Shown: piece by piece, positions 1 through 11,815 of the stretch
Numbering within the stretch: the stretch's first letter is position 1
Layout: each line of letters begins with the position of its first letter
Origin: Basidiobolus meristosporus CBS 931.73
Lineage: Eukaryota > Basidiobolomycota > Basidiobolomycetes > Basidiobolales > Basidiobolaceae
DNA: 64,000 nt
NCBI GenBank assembly: GCA_002104905.1
Contig: MCFE01000245.1
Location: 1 to 64,000, forward strand
Reading direction: 5' to 3'
Translations under genes and position numbers: made by a program
The notes under the pieces: generated by a model
Databases searched by the model: none
What the model was told of the DNA's origin: nothing
What the model saw: the letters and a program-made list of their open reading frames with translations, nothing else

Positions 1-397
1 TAACATTGATTCCAAGCGTGACTGGGGACATGCTCGTGATTACATCGAAGGTATGTGGCTCATGCTGCAGCAGGAGAGTCCAGAGGACTTTGTTCTCGCC
101 ACAGGGGAAACACATACTGTAAAGGAGTTTGTGGAGAAAGCTTTCAAGGTTGTTGGCAAAGACATCGTTTGGGAGGGTAAGGATGAGGAGGAAATCGGTA
201 GAGAAGCTGACACTGGTATTGCCAGAGTCAAGATCGATGCGAAATACTACCGTCCTACCGAAGTAGATCTCCTTCTTGGCGACCCTACCAAGGCTCAAAC
301 CCTCCTTGGTTGGAAGCGTAAGGTCACGTTTGACGAACTTGTCAAGGAGATGGTCGAAGCAGATGTTCAAGGTGTTCAAGACGGAGATATCAACTAA
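1..397 (+). CDS. gmd: GDP-mannose 4,6-dehydratase, C-terminal part (5' end outside window)
   Basis: The window opens inside this gene; the reading frame begins at base 2 and stops at 395-397, giving about 131 C-terminal residues. The text [19 protein letters not shown] and the later [13 protein letters not shown]...LGW are signature C-terminal segments of GDP-mannose 4,6-dehydratase, the NADP-dependent SDR-type enzyme that makes GDP-4-keto-6-deoxymannose, the first step to GDP-fucose. The Rossmann domain and catalytic Tyr/Lys lie upstream of the window. No intron is needed in the visible part. An AT-rich 3' region with an AATAAA-like signal follows at about 425-440. Fucose synthesis is patchy in fungi and commoner in early-diverging groups, which fits the lineage suggestion. 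Identification is secure; only the 5' end is missing. Confidence 0.92.
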   Translation, partial: NIDSKRDWGHARDYIEGMWLMLQQESPEDFVLATGETHTVKEFVEKAFKVVGKDIVWEGKDEEEIGREADTGIARVKIDAKYYRPTEVDLLLGDPTKAQTLLGWKRKVTFDELVKEMVEADVQGVQDGDIN

Positions 398-1240
398 TTA
401 TGGCATAGCCTTACACCCGATGCCATTATATAAATAAAACAGTTATTCAGCATGAAGTTGTTTGTTGTGTTCCACAACACAACCATCTGCCTTAGTATAC
501 ATGTGGTTAGATCGAAGGGTGTAATCTTGTGCAAGGGACCAAGCCAATATTAGTGGAGGACATAAATCAAAACGGAGGTAGTGGTGCGCACGAACGTAGG
601 TGAAAGAGACAATCGCATACTGCACATAATTTTACACCAACCTGTGTGGTTTACGTGACCCGGACATTAAAATCCAATATGGAGATTGTATTTCTCCAGC
701 ACATGTTGAAGTGCTCACTACTACAACCATTAAGATGTGGAAATGAAACCAGCTTTACTTGCATCAACGCTAGGATGAAGGAGATGCTTGCATGAGCGCT
801 TGGATAACAAGGCCTCGCACAATCCCAGGAAGTTAATAAGGCTTTACAAAATCCCATAATCCACGTATGTATGTGCAAAATCCCATAATCCACGTATGGT
901 GTTATTGTAAATCACCAGAGATAAATATAACTAAAATGAAGTTATTGCAAGTCGTCAGGGATAAAACCCTCGTCTGGTTGAGCGCTGCTACAGACTGATG
1001 GGGTAATAAGCAACAAATCAATCGCAAATTAATTACAGCGCGGATGCAATGTTTTCTTCCAAGCACCACCTCCACACTCAAAGATTAGCCTTCGTGATAA
1101 TGGGTTAGTTAAATTAATCACCTACTGATAGCAACATTTTTCCAGCTGGTATGTGATTCCATTGGATTCCAGGCTGCACCAGTTGCATGCGCTTGTTACT
1201 ATTCCAACAAATTCTGTGATCTCTGGGCCTGAGTTCATGC
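398..1240. other. Intergenic, no gene seen
   Basis: About 840 bases. The first 50 bases look like the 3' untranslated region of the upstream gene. The rest is AT-rich with only short, unconvincing reading frames. It contains one short direct repeat, listed separately. Nothing else is recognised. Confidence 0.6.
847..898. repeat. Two direct copies of a 23-base unit
   Basis: A 23-base unit (caaaatcccataatccacgt followed by atg) occurs at 847-869 and again, identical, at 876-898, a 29-base period. It looks like a recent slippage-type duplication. No function is implied. Confidence 0.85.
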
Positions 1241-1498
1241 TTGCCGACACCCCGCATTGATTTGATCGAAGGCTTCTCATATAGGAGACAATGGCTGGTT
1301 AAATACCCGGTGCGAATGTTCATTTCTCTGATTCATACTTTTCGCCTCAGTAGTTCCTTGATCTTGCTCTCCCGAATCCTCACTACTGCCCAATCTACAC
1401 TATTGCCTGAGGGATGCGGCTTCTTTCCACCAAAGGTAAACCCTAGATTCGTCTCCTTTCATGAGCTAGCTCTAACTGTACTTGCCCTAACAGATGCG

Positions 1499-3644
1499 AT
1501 GTATGTCACACCAAAGGCAACCAAGTCGATAGTCTCCCGTATTGGTTCCTATCCGGTTACAAACGACGCGGTGCTCGCCATCAATGGATTTCTTGATGAG
1601 TTTTTGTATCTGTTAATCTCTTATCTGCCCAGTGATAGAATGGATGTGTCGGGGGTCGAAGAGTCATTGTTTAGGCTTCTACCGCACGGTCCCTTGGCCA
1701 GAGAGGCAATACGAAGTGCGCACAATGTCTCGAAGACCTCCCCGTCCAGGCTCAACGAGTTTGGCACGAGCACTATGGCCCCCGCTCTACTCGACCCACT
1801 CCCAACCTCTGAGCCTGATCCAGATACAACTGCTAGATATGAACAACTCAGGATTAAATGCTTGAGATATAGCACATTGGGTGCTGAGCATGCCAACACT
1901 TCGCGCCTGCTTCTTGGTCCCCAGCAAGCCGGGGAAGACTTCACAAGCATAACTGTACTTTTCATCACCGCTATACTGGAGTATATGGCAAGGTTCCTAA
2001 TCAACAGCATAGCAGTGATGGCCAAGCAACAACTCAGGGCTGGCATTGGTCTGGAGGAAGTGTTCAGTGGGTTAAATATCGATGGCCATATCAAGGAGCT
2101 GTTTCAGAACATGGCATTTTATACCAAGTTACAGGTATTTATACTATTTGCTGCTCGCCTTCGCGTGACTCCCGTTACTTATCCATATATGGTATGCTAG
2201 AAACGAGCGGTTGCCGAGGCACTAGCGAAGGGGTCTAAGAACTTCAGCCCAACAACTCGAAAAATTACTACCACTGGAATATCTAGGGATACACATGAAG
2301 CCTCTCTTGTTACCAAAAAAGAACCAGAAGGATCGCTCATCCAAGTAGAAAAGCAGGAAGACCTTACTCTTGGTCAAAATGAGCTTTCGGCAAGGAAAGG
2401 AAGAACTTTTTCTTCATTCATTCTAAAGGGTAAAACCAAGACACCAAGTAACCCAAGCTCAGGGGAAAACTCCCCCTCCCCTAAATCGGGAATATTTCGT
2501 TTTATGCCGGCAATTCCGGCTGAGCCTCAGAATCTAAGCCACCGTAGCAGATCTGTTGAGGCTCTTCGGCTCTCTAGAAAGAGTGTGGAAACCACAAAAA
2601 GTGAAGGGACTAATGTGTCTTTGGTAAATAATAGAAGTTCAATGATTCGGGGTGGAATTGGAATTAATCAATGTCACTTCAGGATGAATCGTTTGAGGAG
2701 TTTCTTCATGCAAACGAAACCAAAAAAATGACGCTCACGCCAAATCGACTGAGAAGCATCGAGGTAAGAAAATACTTTGTGCAGGGAAGCGACCTTATTT
2801 AAGACGGCTGTTATAGATCTTAAAAAAGAAGGAAAAGTACCAGCCCAGAGCTCCCATCAGGATTAGTCCAAACCTAATGAAATCCGAACTCCCAGACCAC
2901 AAGAAAATTGTTGTCCCGAAGAAATCCGAAACACTCTACGAGTTCCTCAATAGCGGACCAGCAGAAGCTCCCCCGGTGGTAATGATTCTTTGGTGTTTTG
3001 AGTGTTGGTCACAGGATGACTTATCATATGATTTTCAGAATTCCAAGAAGTATATTTCCAGAGCTCCGGTCATTATGAAACGGACTAATTTACAACCACA
3101 ACCGATCAAAAATTGTCCTAAAGATACTAATGCATCAAACACCGCTGTCAAGCCAAGGGAAAGCATCTACGACTTTTTGTTGAACGAAAATCCTTCCACG
3201 CTCCGCCCAACTTCAGAAAAACCTTGGCTAAAAAGAACACCCTCTACAACAAACCCGGAGCCACTAGACGATGCTTTGGCCGCAGGCTGCAAGAGCGAAC
3301 TGAGAAGCACCCCTTTGTACCGGCGACGCAGAGGCTTATCAATGCCACTCAATATTAACTGTGCTTCAGTCAAGGATGGCTTGAAATCCCTCACACCTAC
3401 AGATCTATCGAATACCCTTTCACTAGACCCAACATCGCACCGGCTACATCACCAGCGGTCATTGATAGATCTATCAAGTTGCTCTCTGAAGACTGAGAGC
3501 GATGACTCAGAGTCCTCCGATGCAGCAGCAACTCTGATAGATACACCCATTAATAGCCCTAAAACTACCTCGATTCAAGACATTTTGAGTGAGGATGACC
3601 GAGCGTTCTATACCCTGTGTATGTGCGAAAGCTGTGACGCCTAA
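1499..3644 (+). CDS. Fungal protein of unknown function with putative histone-like fold and repeated DFL motifs
   Basis: I cannot name this gene. The N-terminal part reads PVTNDAVLAINGFLDEFLYLLI ... LLPHGPLAREAIRSA and, after a gap, FITAILEYMARFLI. This helix pattern recalls fungal proteins with a split histone-like fold (recollection, not a search). The rest is low-complexity and basic/serine-rich, with three short motifs: SFEEFL, TLYEFLNSGP and SIYDFL. Introns inferred near 2132-2200, 2622-2682, 2764-2818 and 2972-3031 keep the frame; the intron near 2622-2682 is needed to produce the first motif. The end (CMCESC) is cysteine-rich. The start is uncertain: an upstream ATG at 1241 is in frame, but residues before 1499 look non-coding, so I use the ATG at 1499. 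Confidence 0.55.
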
Positions 3645-4082
3645 TTAATGTTGAATTCTTCCACATGCCCACTAATATAATCCATCCATAATTACTTTCA
3701 TCCTCTGCTCTACTTCCTTGTCACCACTTGTACTGCATTGCTCGACATTGATATAATTCTCCTCTGGGACAACGCTCGACACTGATATAATTCTCCGCTG
3801 GGAGATAGTCATATAAAACGAGATCAATTCACTCCATATTGACTGGTTATCGCTCCATATGGCCTGGCTGCCACTCCATATAAGTACTCATTAATTCTTG
3901 GATACGCATGTTTATTTGGAGCCAGCATTAACGTATTGTATGACTGGTGATCCCAATTGGGGCCGTCTAGTGGCCAAAATTTTTTCCTTCCAGTGACGTT
4001 TTGAGGGAGCCACCATCGAATTCCCATAAATCATTCACTCTCCTTGTGCTGCTGGCTGCCACCCAACTCCTCACTCAACAAT
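3645..4082. other. Intergenic and IDH2 upstream region
   Basis: About 440 bases between the stop of the unnamed protein and the IDH2 start. It holds a 30-base tandem repeat (3740-3803) and three spaced copies of ctccatat between about 3830 and 3882. Probably promoter sequence, but no factor site is recognised. Confidence 0.5.
3740..3803. repeat. Imperfect 30-base tandem repeat in IDH2 upstream region
   Basis: The unit starting gctcgacattgatataattc is present at 3740-3769 and 3774-3803 with two mismatches between copies. It lies about 280-340 bases before the IDH2 start codon, so it could be promoter structure or simple slippage. Confidence 0.8.
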
Positions 4083-5358
4083 ATGTTCTTATCCAAGACT
4101 GCTCCAGTTGCTCTTAGAGCTCTTCGTAGCACTGCTCAGGTAAATTTGGCTCGGTCAACTCAGAAGTCGTATACGAACGCCGTGTTTTATGCGAGTATCT
4201 TGCTAATCCTAAACCTTTTATTCCAGCTTTCTGCAGCTAGAACTCTGGCTACTGCCACCTCTGCACCTACTCTGAATAAGAATCCTGCCACCGTAAGTCG
4301 TCGCGGATTGCTTTGGGGTGTTTCGATGTGTTATTGATACATATTCTCCTTAGGGTAACTACGTTGTCACTCTTATTCCGGGTGATGGAATTGGCCCTGA
4401 AATCTCAAAGTCCGTCAAGGAGATCTATGCTGCCGCTAACGTCCCAATTGAATGGGAAGAGGTTGACGTCACACCTGTCATTAGAGAAGGGAAAACAGTC
4501 ATTCCGGATGAAGCACTCCATTCCGTACAGAAGAATAAGATTGCCTTGAAGGGACCTTTGGCTACTCCAATTGGCAAAGGCCACGTCTCGCTCAACTTGA
4601 CTTTAAGAAGAACCTTCGACCTCTACGCCAACGTTCGTCCATGCAAGAGCATTGTTGGATACAAGACACTATATGATAATGTAAATACCGTGTTGATCAG
4701 AGAAAACACTGAGGGTGAATACTCCGGTATTGAGCATGAAGTGGTTGATGGGGTTGTTCAATCCATCAAGCTGATCACCAGAGAAGCATCGGAACGCTGT
4801 GCCAGATATGCCTTCGAGTACGCCGTCGCCAATGGACGTGAGCGTGTCACAGCTGTTCACAAGGCCAACATCATGAAAATGTCTGATGGGTTGTTCTTGA
4901 GCGCATGCCGCGATGTTGCTCAAGAGTTCCCCCAAATCAAGTTTGATGATGTCCTACTAGATCGCGCCTGCCTTCATGTTGTTCAAGACCCCCATACTTA
5001 CGCTGATGCCGTGATGGTCATGCCCAATTTGTATGGTGACATTATCTCTGACATGTGCGCTGGATTGATTGGTGGATTAGGACTTACTCCATCAGGTAAC
5101 ATCGGTAAGACTGCTTCCATCTTCGAGTCAGTCCATGGTACCGCGCCCGACATCGCTGGCCAAGACAAGGCGAATCCCACCGCCCTTCTCCTCAGCTCGG
5201 TCATGATGCTTCGTCACATGAAGCTCGAGCCATTTGCCAACTCCATCGAGTCTGCCGTCCTCAAGACCATTGCGGAAGGCAAAGCCCTGACCGGCGACTT
5301 GGGAGGAAAATCCACCAACTCACAGTTCACAGCCGAAGTCATCAAGAACCTTGCCTAA
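4083..5358 (+). CDS. IDH2: Isocitrate dehydrogenase [NAD], catalytic subunit, mitochondrial
   Basis: Catalytic subunit of the mitochondrial NAD-dependent isocitrate dehydrogenase (TCA cycle, isocitrate to 2-oxoglutarate). Three exons are inferred: 4083-4139, 4227-4292 and 4354-5358, giving 375 residues. The first about 40 residues are basic and Ser/Thr/Ala-rich without acids, a mitochondrial presequence. The mature part has [30 protein letters not shown], the isocitrate-binding [22 protein letters not shown], and [12 protein letters not shown]. The [11 protein letters not shown] and [15 protein letters not shown] segments match yeast Idh2 / human IDH3A rather than the regulatory Idh1. The partner regulatory gene is not in this window. 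An AATAAA signal follows at about 5427. Confidence 0.95.
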
Positions 5359-5518
5359 GCATTCATCCTGTATTATTCCACCAACTTTGACGAGCAAGCG
5401 ATATATATGGTTTATTTTATCGTCTTCAATAAAACGTAGATTTCTATCAAGATATTAATTATTAACTAATGAGGGATCTATACAAGGGTGATAGAGTACA
5501 TCTAGGCCAGCAGATTAA

Positions 5519-6987
5519 TCACCAACCATCGGAGATACTCATGAGTGTGAACACCAGCATCACGGTACCCATCAGGTCACCCACAGCGGTAATGATGGGC
5601 ATGATATAGTTGTCGGGGTCCAATCGATGGTTCCAGAGGTAGAATGTAAGCCATTCTGTAAGCAGCAGGAGGGCAGCCACCAAGGAGACTGAGGTGAATG
5701 TGTATAGAATAAATAGAGGTATGCTGACTACGCCCGTTCCCAGTCCTAACGCAACAATGCTGACCAGGAACAGCCATTGGGCAGGGACATTCAACCCAAA
5801 CAGCACCATCATCGCTCGGGAGTGGTTCTCGTAGCGCGCACCATGCAATGCCGTAGAGATACGAGAGGCATAGATGCTGGCCACATTCCCGGCCACCCCG
5901 GTCAAAACGGGAGAATACAGGGCGAGCTCTGGGTACTGATTGATAAAGCGCTCCAAGACCAAACCGGAGAAGCTGGAGATAATAAGTGCGCCAAAAATGG
6001 GAGACCAGCCAACAAATAATAACCCCTTGACATGTTCATTGGCCAAGATCAAATGAGTCCATACGGGAATAGTTAGCAACGAGAGGATCAGGATCACTAT
6101 GCAGATATGCGTGTCTAATGAGAATTTCCATTAGTGGATGCTCGTGTGCTCAGCTCTAGTGCGAGTCCTACCTATCACAACCAAAAACCCACGACTGAAC
6201 CCCGCAAACAGAGTCAAGGCAATAATATCACCAAAGCTTGCAGCCAAAGGCGAGGCTACGTTGTCGGGGTTGATATTGAGTTTTCGGCTATATATCACCA
6301 CAGCGCACATGAACGCTCCCAAAATCAGGCTACTGACAGAGGCGCACATGATGCTGCTGGTGACGACCAACAGCATTTCAGCGGCTGTGTTAGACGAAGG
6401 GTTGATCAGGTTGGCCATGAAGATGGAGAAGCATCCAGCTACGCCCCCAACTACGACACTCTGCAGCTGTATGAGCATCATATTCCCCACGATCAGACTG
6501 CGACGTTTGCTCGATGGCTTGTCCAACTCCCCAAGGTTAGCCTAGAAACCATGCTATTCGTTAGGATTAGGTGGTTGCATCAAAGCGGCTACACTACCAA
6601 CCGCTGTAGAGAGACGGGCGGCAAGGTTCATCTCCAGATTCCCTTTCAAATTCAGCAATATCGGGACCAGTATAAAGAGCTCGGAAATCTGAACGAACAC
6701 CTGCCAGTTCTAGCAAACTGTTAATATGGTGGGCTACGCAAGGTGTACATTGACAAATTACCTGGATCTCATCTAGCATCCAACCAGCATAGATACAGCC
6801 AGCCATGCCGCACAAAAGGGAGGGGAAAGCCTGTTGGAATCATTTCAGTAACGGCCACATGGTGCCGGGATCTCATATTGAACTATACCTGAAGAATCAG
6901 ATTCCAATTTCCTTCGCCATACGACTGATATTCACGCTTCCCAAGCTTTGAAGAGACTGGGAGCATATCGTTCGCACCATCACCCAT
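5519..6987 (-). CDS. SLC41/MgtE-type magnesium transporter
   Basis: Integral membrane divalent-cation (Mg2+) transporter. Six exons inferred on the minus strand (6889-6987, 6762-6830, 6602-6700, 6172-6541, 5519-6114 plus the joins between them) total 1233 bases, 410 residues, all phases fitting. Two MgtE-like halves are visible: [20 protein letters not shown] with [15 protein letters not shown], and [16 protein letters not shown] with [19 protein letters not shown]. These paired GN..S/ASR.STA and acidic pore motifs are typical of SLC41A1-3. Many hydrophobic helices are present. The protein is about 100 residues shorter than animal SLC41, mainly at the N-terminus. The reading frame stays open without an ATG for about 60 codons upstream of 6987, so the true 5' end may lie further up. 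Confidence 0.88.
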
Positions 6988-8020
6988 CAAGACTTTTGTA
7001 TCCTCACTAGTACCGCTCTGTCGCGTAATAATATGGGCTAAGGTAGGAATCGGAGGGCGTGCAACTTTTAGCCATAAAATGTCAAAGTTGAAGTGAGATG
7101 GAATGTCGATGGTGCTGAGGGGGAATATATATCTGATTCAGAGTTGAGCCATCGTCACATTGATCAGATATGGATTAACCCCAGATGGGTACAGGATATT
7201 GTTACTAATATTGTTACATAAAAAGTGGTAAATCAGGGATCAACTCTGCCACCAGTGATCGCATATCACTGATGGTTAGATGTCGAAACCAATTTCCCTT
7301 GTTCCTATCTGCGCATATAAGCCCACCATTCGTATGACCTCAGCCTGATGGACAACATTGGCTGCAACAGTCTCTTGCATGGTTTTGAGCTGCTCATGGA
7401 CAGTCGAGATGTCGGTGAAAACGCATCGATAGCAGCGTGGATTGTTTTGGCCATTACAGAGCCATTCCACTCACCACGTATTGATGAAATGAGTACGAAG
7501 CATGATTACGAAACACCAACCATATATGTCAAGATACTTTTAATCTATCACGATCAAGACGTCCTCAACACAATCCGAATGTTGTTCAAATTATTGACCC
7601 ATACATATTGCATGACCTCTTGGCGAGGTGAATGAGTGCGGTTGAATTGTGTAACCGATCACAACAGTATATTATAGCGACATTAAGCTTATTTGTATTA
7701 TGTAGTTCCCAAGGAATTTCCCTGGATTTCATCACCGAATAGTCACCCTGATAGTTGCACAGGCAATGCTAATTAAATGGCCGAAAATCTCTCCGCTATC
7801 TTGTGATGCATGTGTCACTGTGGGTTAATGCAACTTCACACACATTTAGCACTCTAGCCCTATCACCCGCGATTTCATGAGGTTTATTGGCATGTGCTCG
7901 GTACAAGCGATATCTAGCAAATTGGTTCACAATAGAGAAAACTAGTTGTGGCTAGCAAATTAGTTATGCCCCAGGATAGATTAGAAAAAGAAAAGTGATT
8001 GGTGAAAGAAAAGCCATCGA
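6988..8020. other. Intergenic, possible 5' extension and a short ORF
   Basis: About 1 kb between two minus-strand genes. The part nearest the magnesium transporter (6988 to about 7165) is open in the transporter frame but has no ATG and no clear splice acceptor after the upstream stop. A 7276-7470 minus-strand frame ends in a plausible-looking peptide (QLKTMQETVAANVVHQAE), but no start, splice structure or family is evident. The rest is AT-rich. Confidence 0.45.
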
Positions 8021-11000
8021 TTAATGCTTGCGTCCCTTCTTTTTGGTGACAACCTTGAATCCTTGATTCCCTACAGTGGATTCCTCCGGCTCGTCGGTAG
8101 TCTTGGTGGGCTCGGTCAATCGGCCCGGTAGAAGACCGGCGTCTATTTTACGCTTCTTGATGAATTCGTGAGCAAATCGTCGGCCGTCTAGGGTGGTAGA
8201 GCTTGCGTAAACGGATTCTGATATAATCTCCAATGTTGCTGGTGGTGGGTTCAACGGAAATGTGAGCAACATTTGTACAAATTCGTCCACTAAATGAGTT
8301 CATTTAATTGGTTAGATCCTATCCTACCCTTCGGGTGATCCTGTTGGAATCCTACCATTGATGCCATTCAGGTCCTTGAGCGATGCTCTGCACCATTTTA
8401 GGAACTCTTCAGAGGGCTTGTATTCGTTGTAGGACTTTCTAGGTTGAGCCAGGGAAGCAGCAGATGGAGGTGGAAAATCTGCAGCAGTGGGCTTGGGTTG
8501 ACTTTGGGTGCTTGTTCTAAAATGAGTCAAAGGATTGTTCATGATCAAAACAACCATGAAGCTTCACTTACTTTACGGGGTTGGCTGGTTCTGGCTTATT
8601 TGCGAGGGGCGGGGTGCCAGTAGGCTTGTCTGTTTGGTTCTTCCCACCTACGATAGTAACCCAACCTTCATTCGCCTAAGTTCGAAACCAGGTTAGATTA
8701 TGTTCTTGAAATATGGGGCGCATTTCATCTTACCTTTCCGGTAGAGGTTACGGTGTCTGCGTATCTTTTGCCGCTTGCTCCAGTTGGAGTGTTTTTTGAT
8801 TGTGCCTGGCGCTTGAGAGCCTCTTCCTCTTCTTTTTGAATATCAAGCATGCTTTTCTTTGGTGCATTGGTGTTTTGCCATCCAGAAAGTGCTGCAGTGA
8901 CAGCAGCAGAGGCTTCTTGATTGATCTTCTCTTGATGCTGTAGAGCGGCAAGCTCAGCATGGAGCTGCTCCTGGCGCTCAATCCTACGCGATTCCGCTAC
9001 CTGAGCTTCAATTTGTTGGATCTCTCGAAGCGATACATGGTTGGTTTCCATATCTGGAGAAGAGCTGCCCTTAGCCCAGGGTGCATTCCTTGCTAGGTTG
9101 GGTAGTTCTGCCGTCTCAGCTTGGTTGGAGATATCAGTAGCATGAGTAGACTGATCGACATTCTGATCGAATGGTATGCTCGCGGTATCGTCAACTTGAT
9201 CCATGACGGCTTCTGGCATTTGATCCTCACTTAACTGCTTCTCGCGAGAATTCTCGTCTCCGCGTGGGAGAACAGTTGCTTCTTCCTCTTTCACTGGCAG
9301 AGAATTGTTTTCATGTGAGTTAGCGGGGATTTCACGTGGAGGTTCCGTTTCAAGAGCCTTTGCCTCACCACTTTGCTCTTGGTTTTGAAGGGAAGGATCT
9401 CGAGGATCAATGGGAGATCCCGAGTTGTCTTGCTGCCAGCCTTGTCGAAGCTGGGGATTCTCCATTTGTCTGTAAAGGTTTGCAGCTTCCGCATCGTTGA
9501 TGGGGCCTGAACCTGTCCATCCGGCTAACTGGGGATTCATATTCAACGCCCTAGCCTGGAGCATTGGGTCATTTAATTGGCCCGCACCAACATGCGGCAG
9601 CAGTTTTGAAAGTAGCTCGTTTTGAAAGCCAGGGCTTTGCGGTTGTTGTGCAGGAGGAGAATAGGGCTGTTGGAATTGATGCATGAGCATTTGCTGGCGT
9701 TGTTGTAGTACTTGAATATATCTTTGACGCTCCATCATAAGCCTGATGGTGTCTGGGTCAACACCGCCCCTTCCCAGATCGCCCCCATGCATTTGTGGTT
9801 GCTGCTGCTGATGCGGGTTTCTACCGTTGCCAGGATGTGCTAAATGGTCATTATTCCAGTTGTTCCCCTGATCCATACCACGATATTCCGGTCGGAAACC
9901 ATCTTGCCAATTCTCTTGTCTTTCCAAAATACGTCTAATGTTAAATGAGCCTTGTTCATAGGCAGGCGTATACGGTCCACCGAAGGGGTCAAAACCAGCT
10001 TTTCCAGGCCCAGCTTGGTGGTGCATGTAGCGATCGGCCACAGGGGTGTTTGGTAAGCTGTGGGTATCACGTCCATAGCCTAGCGGCTGTCGCTGGATCG
10101 ATGGTAAAAATGCAGCGACCAAGAAAGGTTTAGCATCATCGCCAACCCGTTGGATCAACATGCCCAGAGGTTCAAACATCGGCTCATCCTCTCTTCTCAC
10201 AAGCAGAGAAGGAGTAAAAAACCCACCTTCGTACCACTCGTGCATATCTTCAGGTGAGAAAGGACCTAAAAACAAATTCAACTTTGTGTAAATATTCTGT
10301 TTCTTCGGAGAGAACTCTTATACCTTACCTTGGATGTTGCCAGATGGATCTTTATATAGCCATCTAAGCAGATGAGGAGGCACCGCCTCGTGGTAGTCAT
10401 GGATGGAGGCAGGGTATCTTCCTTCAGGAATGCGCATGTGGTCGGGGGACTGAGATGGAGAGATACCACCATAGGGAAATGGCTCTCTGAATGATCGCTC
10501 ATTTTCGGATTTTTTGGAAAGCACCTCCACTATGTTGATTGGTCTGTCGCCACCGACTCTACCCTCGCTACCTCCTCCTAACGATAGAATGGCCCGATTG
10601 AGTCTTTGACTAGATTGTGCTTCCGGAAGTGACCCCAAGGAGGAGTCTTGGTTCTCTTTTAACAGTGAGCCCTATGCACGATAGTTAAGCCAGACAACTC
10701 AAGGGAATGAATAGAAGCCTCATTTACTTGGTCTTGCTTCAGCTGCTCGTCGGATATTTTCAGTGATTCGAGAGATTCTAGGGCTTCACCAATGCCCTCA
10801 CCACCGAATCTAAACACCCCATCGCTATCAAACGACCCAACTGTGTGCCTGGTCACATTACTCCATAATGCTTCGTCTGTATTAGAGCCAGATGGATTTT
10901 CTCTGAGCATAATGGACTTGGAGAATCGAGCTAATTCTTGATGTATGTTATCTTCATGCTGATGAGATCCCTCCGGTACAGCAAAACCTCTCACCTTGTT

Positions 11001-11815
11001 CTAATTTATCATCATCTCTAAAGTGCTCTTTATTATGGGAGGATCCTAGAGGAGTGCCAGTTAGTTAAAATACTCCAAGTTTTATCATCAAGCGACCTAC
11101 CTCCTCTCGCTTGTCCCATGCCAGAATTTCCAACACGATGAGCGCCTCTCTCACCTCTTCCATGGCCTCCACCTGATGAATGATGCACAATTCTTCGGGT
11201 AAGATCGCTGTTTACGGAGCCGGAGAGTAGCTGTTATGCAAAATTAACCAGAGCATGCTTTTAGTAGTCTCCAACAGAACAACACTAGAGTGCTACCCAC
11301 CTTTTTTTCCTGTTCTGTAAGTTCAATACTGGCCATGGGTGGGAGACATTCGTCACTTGTCACGTATTCGTGTTTTTCAAAGTCCAAAGGTAAACCGACG
11401 GGTTTGTAAAGGGAAAGCATAAAATCTTTGGGGTATTTAAATGGATTCAATTGATCCACGAAATGTACATCGTTCGCCGAGTTTTTCAGCTCCTCTTCGA
11501 CCCCTTCAATTTGGGTCAAGGTATTTCGACGGGAGTTTGTTCGACTGTTTGCAGCTACCGAGGAGTAAGAAAAAGTTGGGTTCGAAGGGCTCCCACTGTT
11601 TGAACTGGACGCCATGGTCGGGTTATTGGAGGTAATATTAGGGAGATTTGATGAGTTTCGGACGGTTGGGTCAGTTGAGCCGGTTGAATTACTTTTTGAT
11701 AACCGTCTCATCCTCAAATAAACAGATTTACAGTAAGTAAAATATCATCATGACCAAAGTGTAAAGGAGAATGGCGTTACCATTCCGGACCGAAGTTCAT
11801 AGTGTTACTTGACAT
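8021..11815 (-). CDS. GYF-domain protein (Smy2/GIGYF-like)
   Basis: A large protein of roughly 1,100 residues in about ten exons. Exon 1 starts at 11815 and splices to give MSSNTMNFGPEWMRRLSKSN. The GYF domain spans the intron at 10266-10328: LLRWLYKDPSGNIQG joined to PFSPEDMHEWYEGGFF, containing the GYF-type W-x-Y-x-D...GPF...M..W...GFF core that binds proline-rich peptides. After it come Gln-rich and Glu/Lys-rich coiled-coil stretches, a VNEGWVTI-like segment (ANEGWVTIVGGK), and a conserved C-terminal helical block (LNGINVDEFVQMLL...IKKRK) ending in KKKGRK. Yeast Smy2/Syh1 and human GIGYF proteins act in mRNA quality control and translation repression; this protein's exact role is inference. 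Downstream exons were joined at 8570/8529 and 8346/8292 regions by conserved sequence. Confidence 0.88.

Noticed and set aside
1621-2094. 157-codon minus-strand frame over the unnamed fungal protein
   Set aside because: It is antisense to a better-supported plus-strand gene, has no domain and no splice context.
6134-6724. 196-codon plus-strand frame over the magnesium transporter
   Set aside because: It is antisense to spliced exons that encode two conserved MgtE-type halves; the plus-strand product is low-complexity Gln/His-rich.
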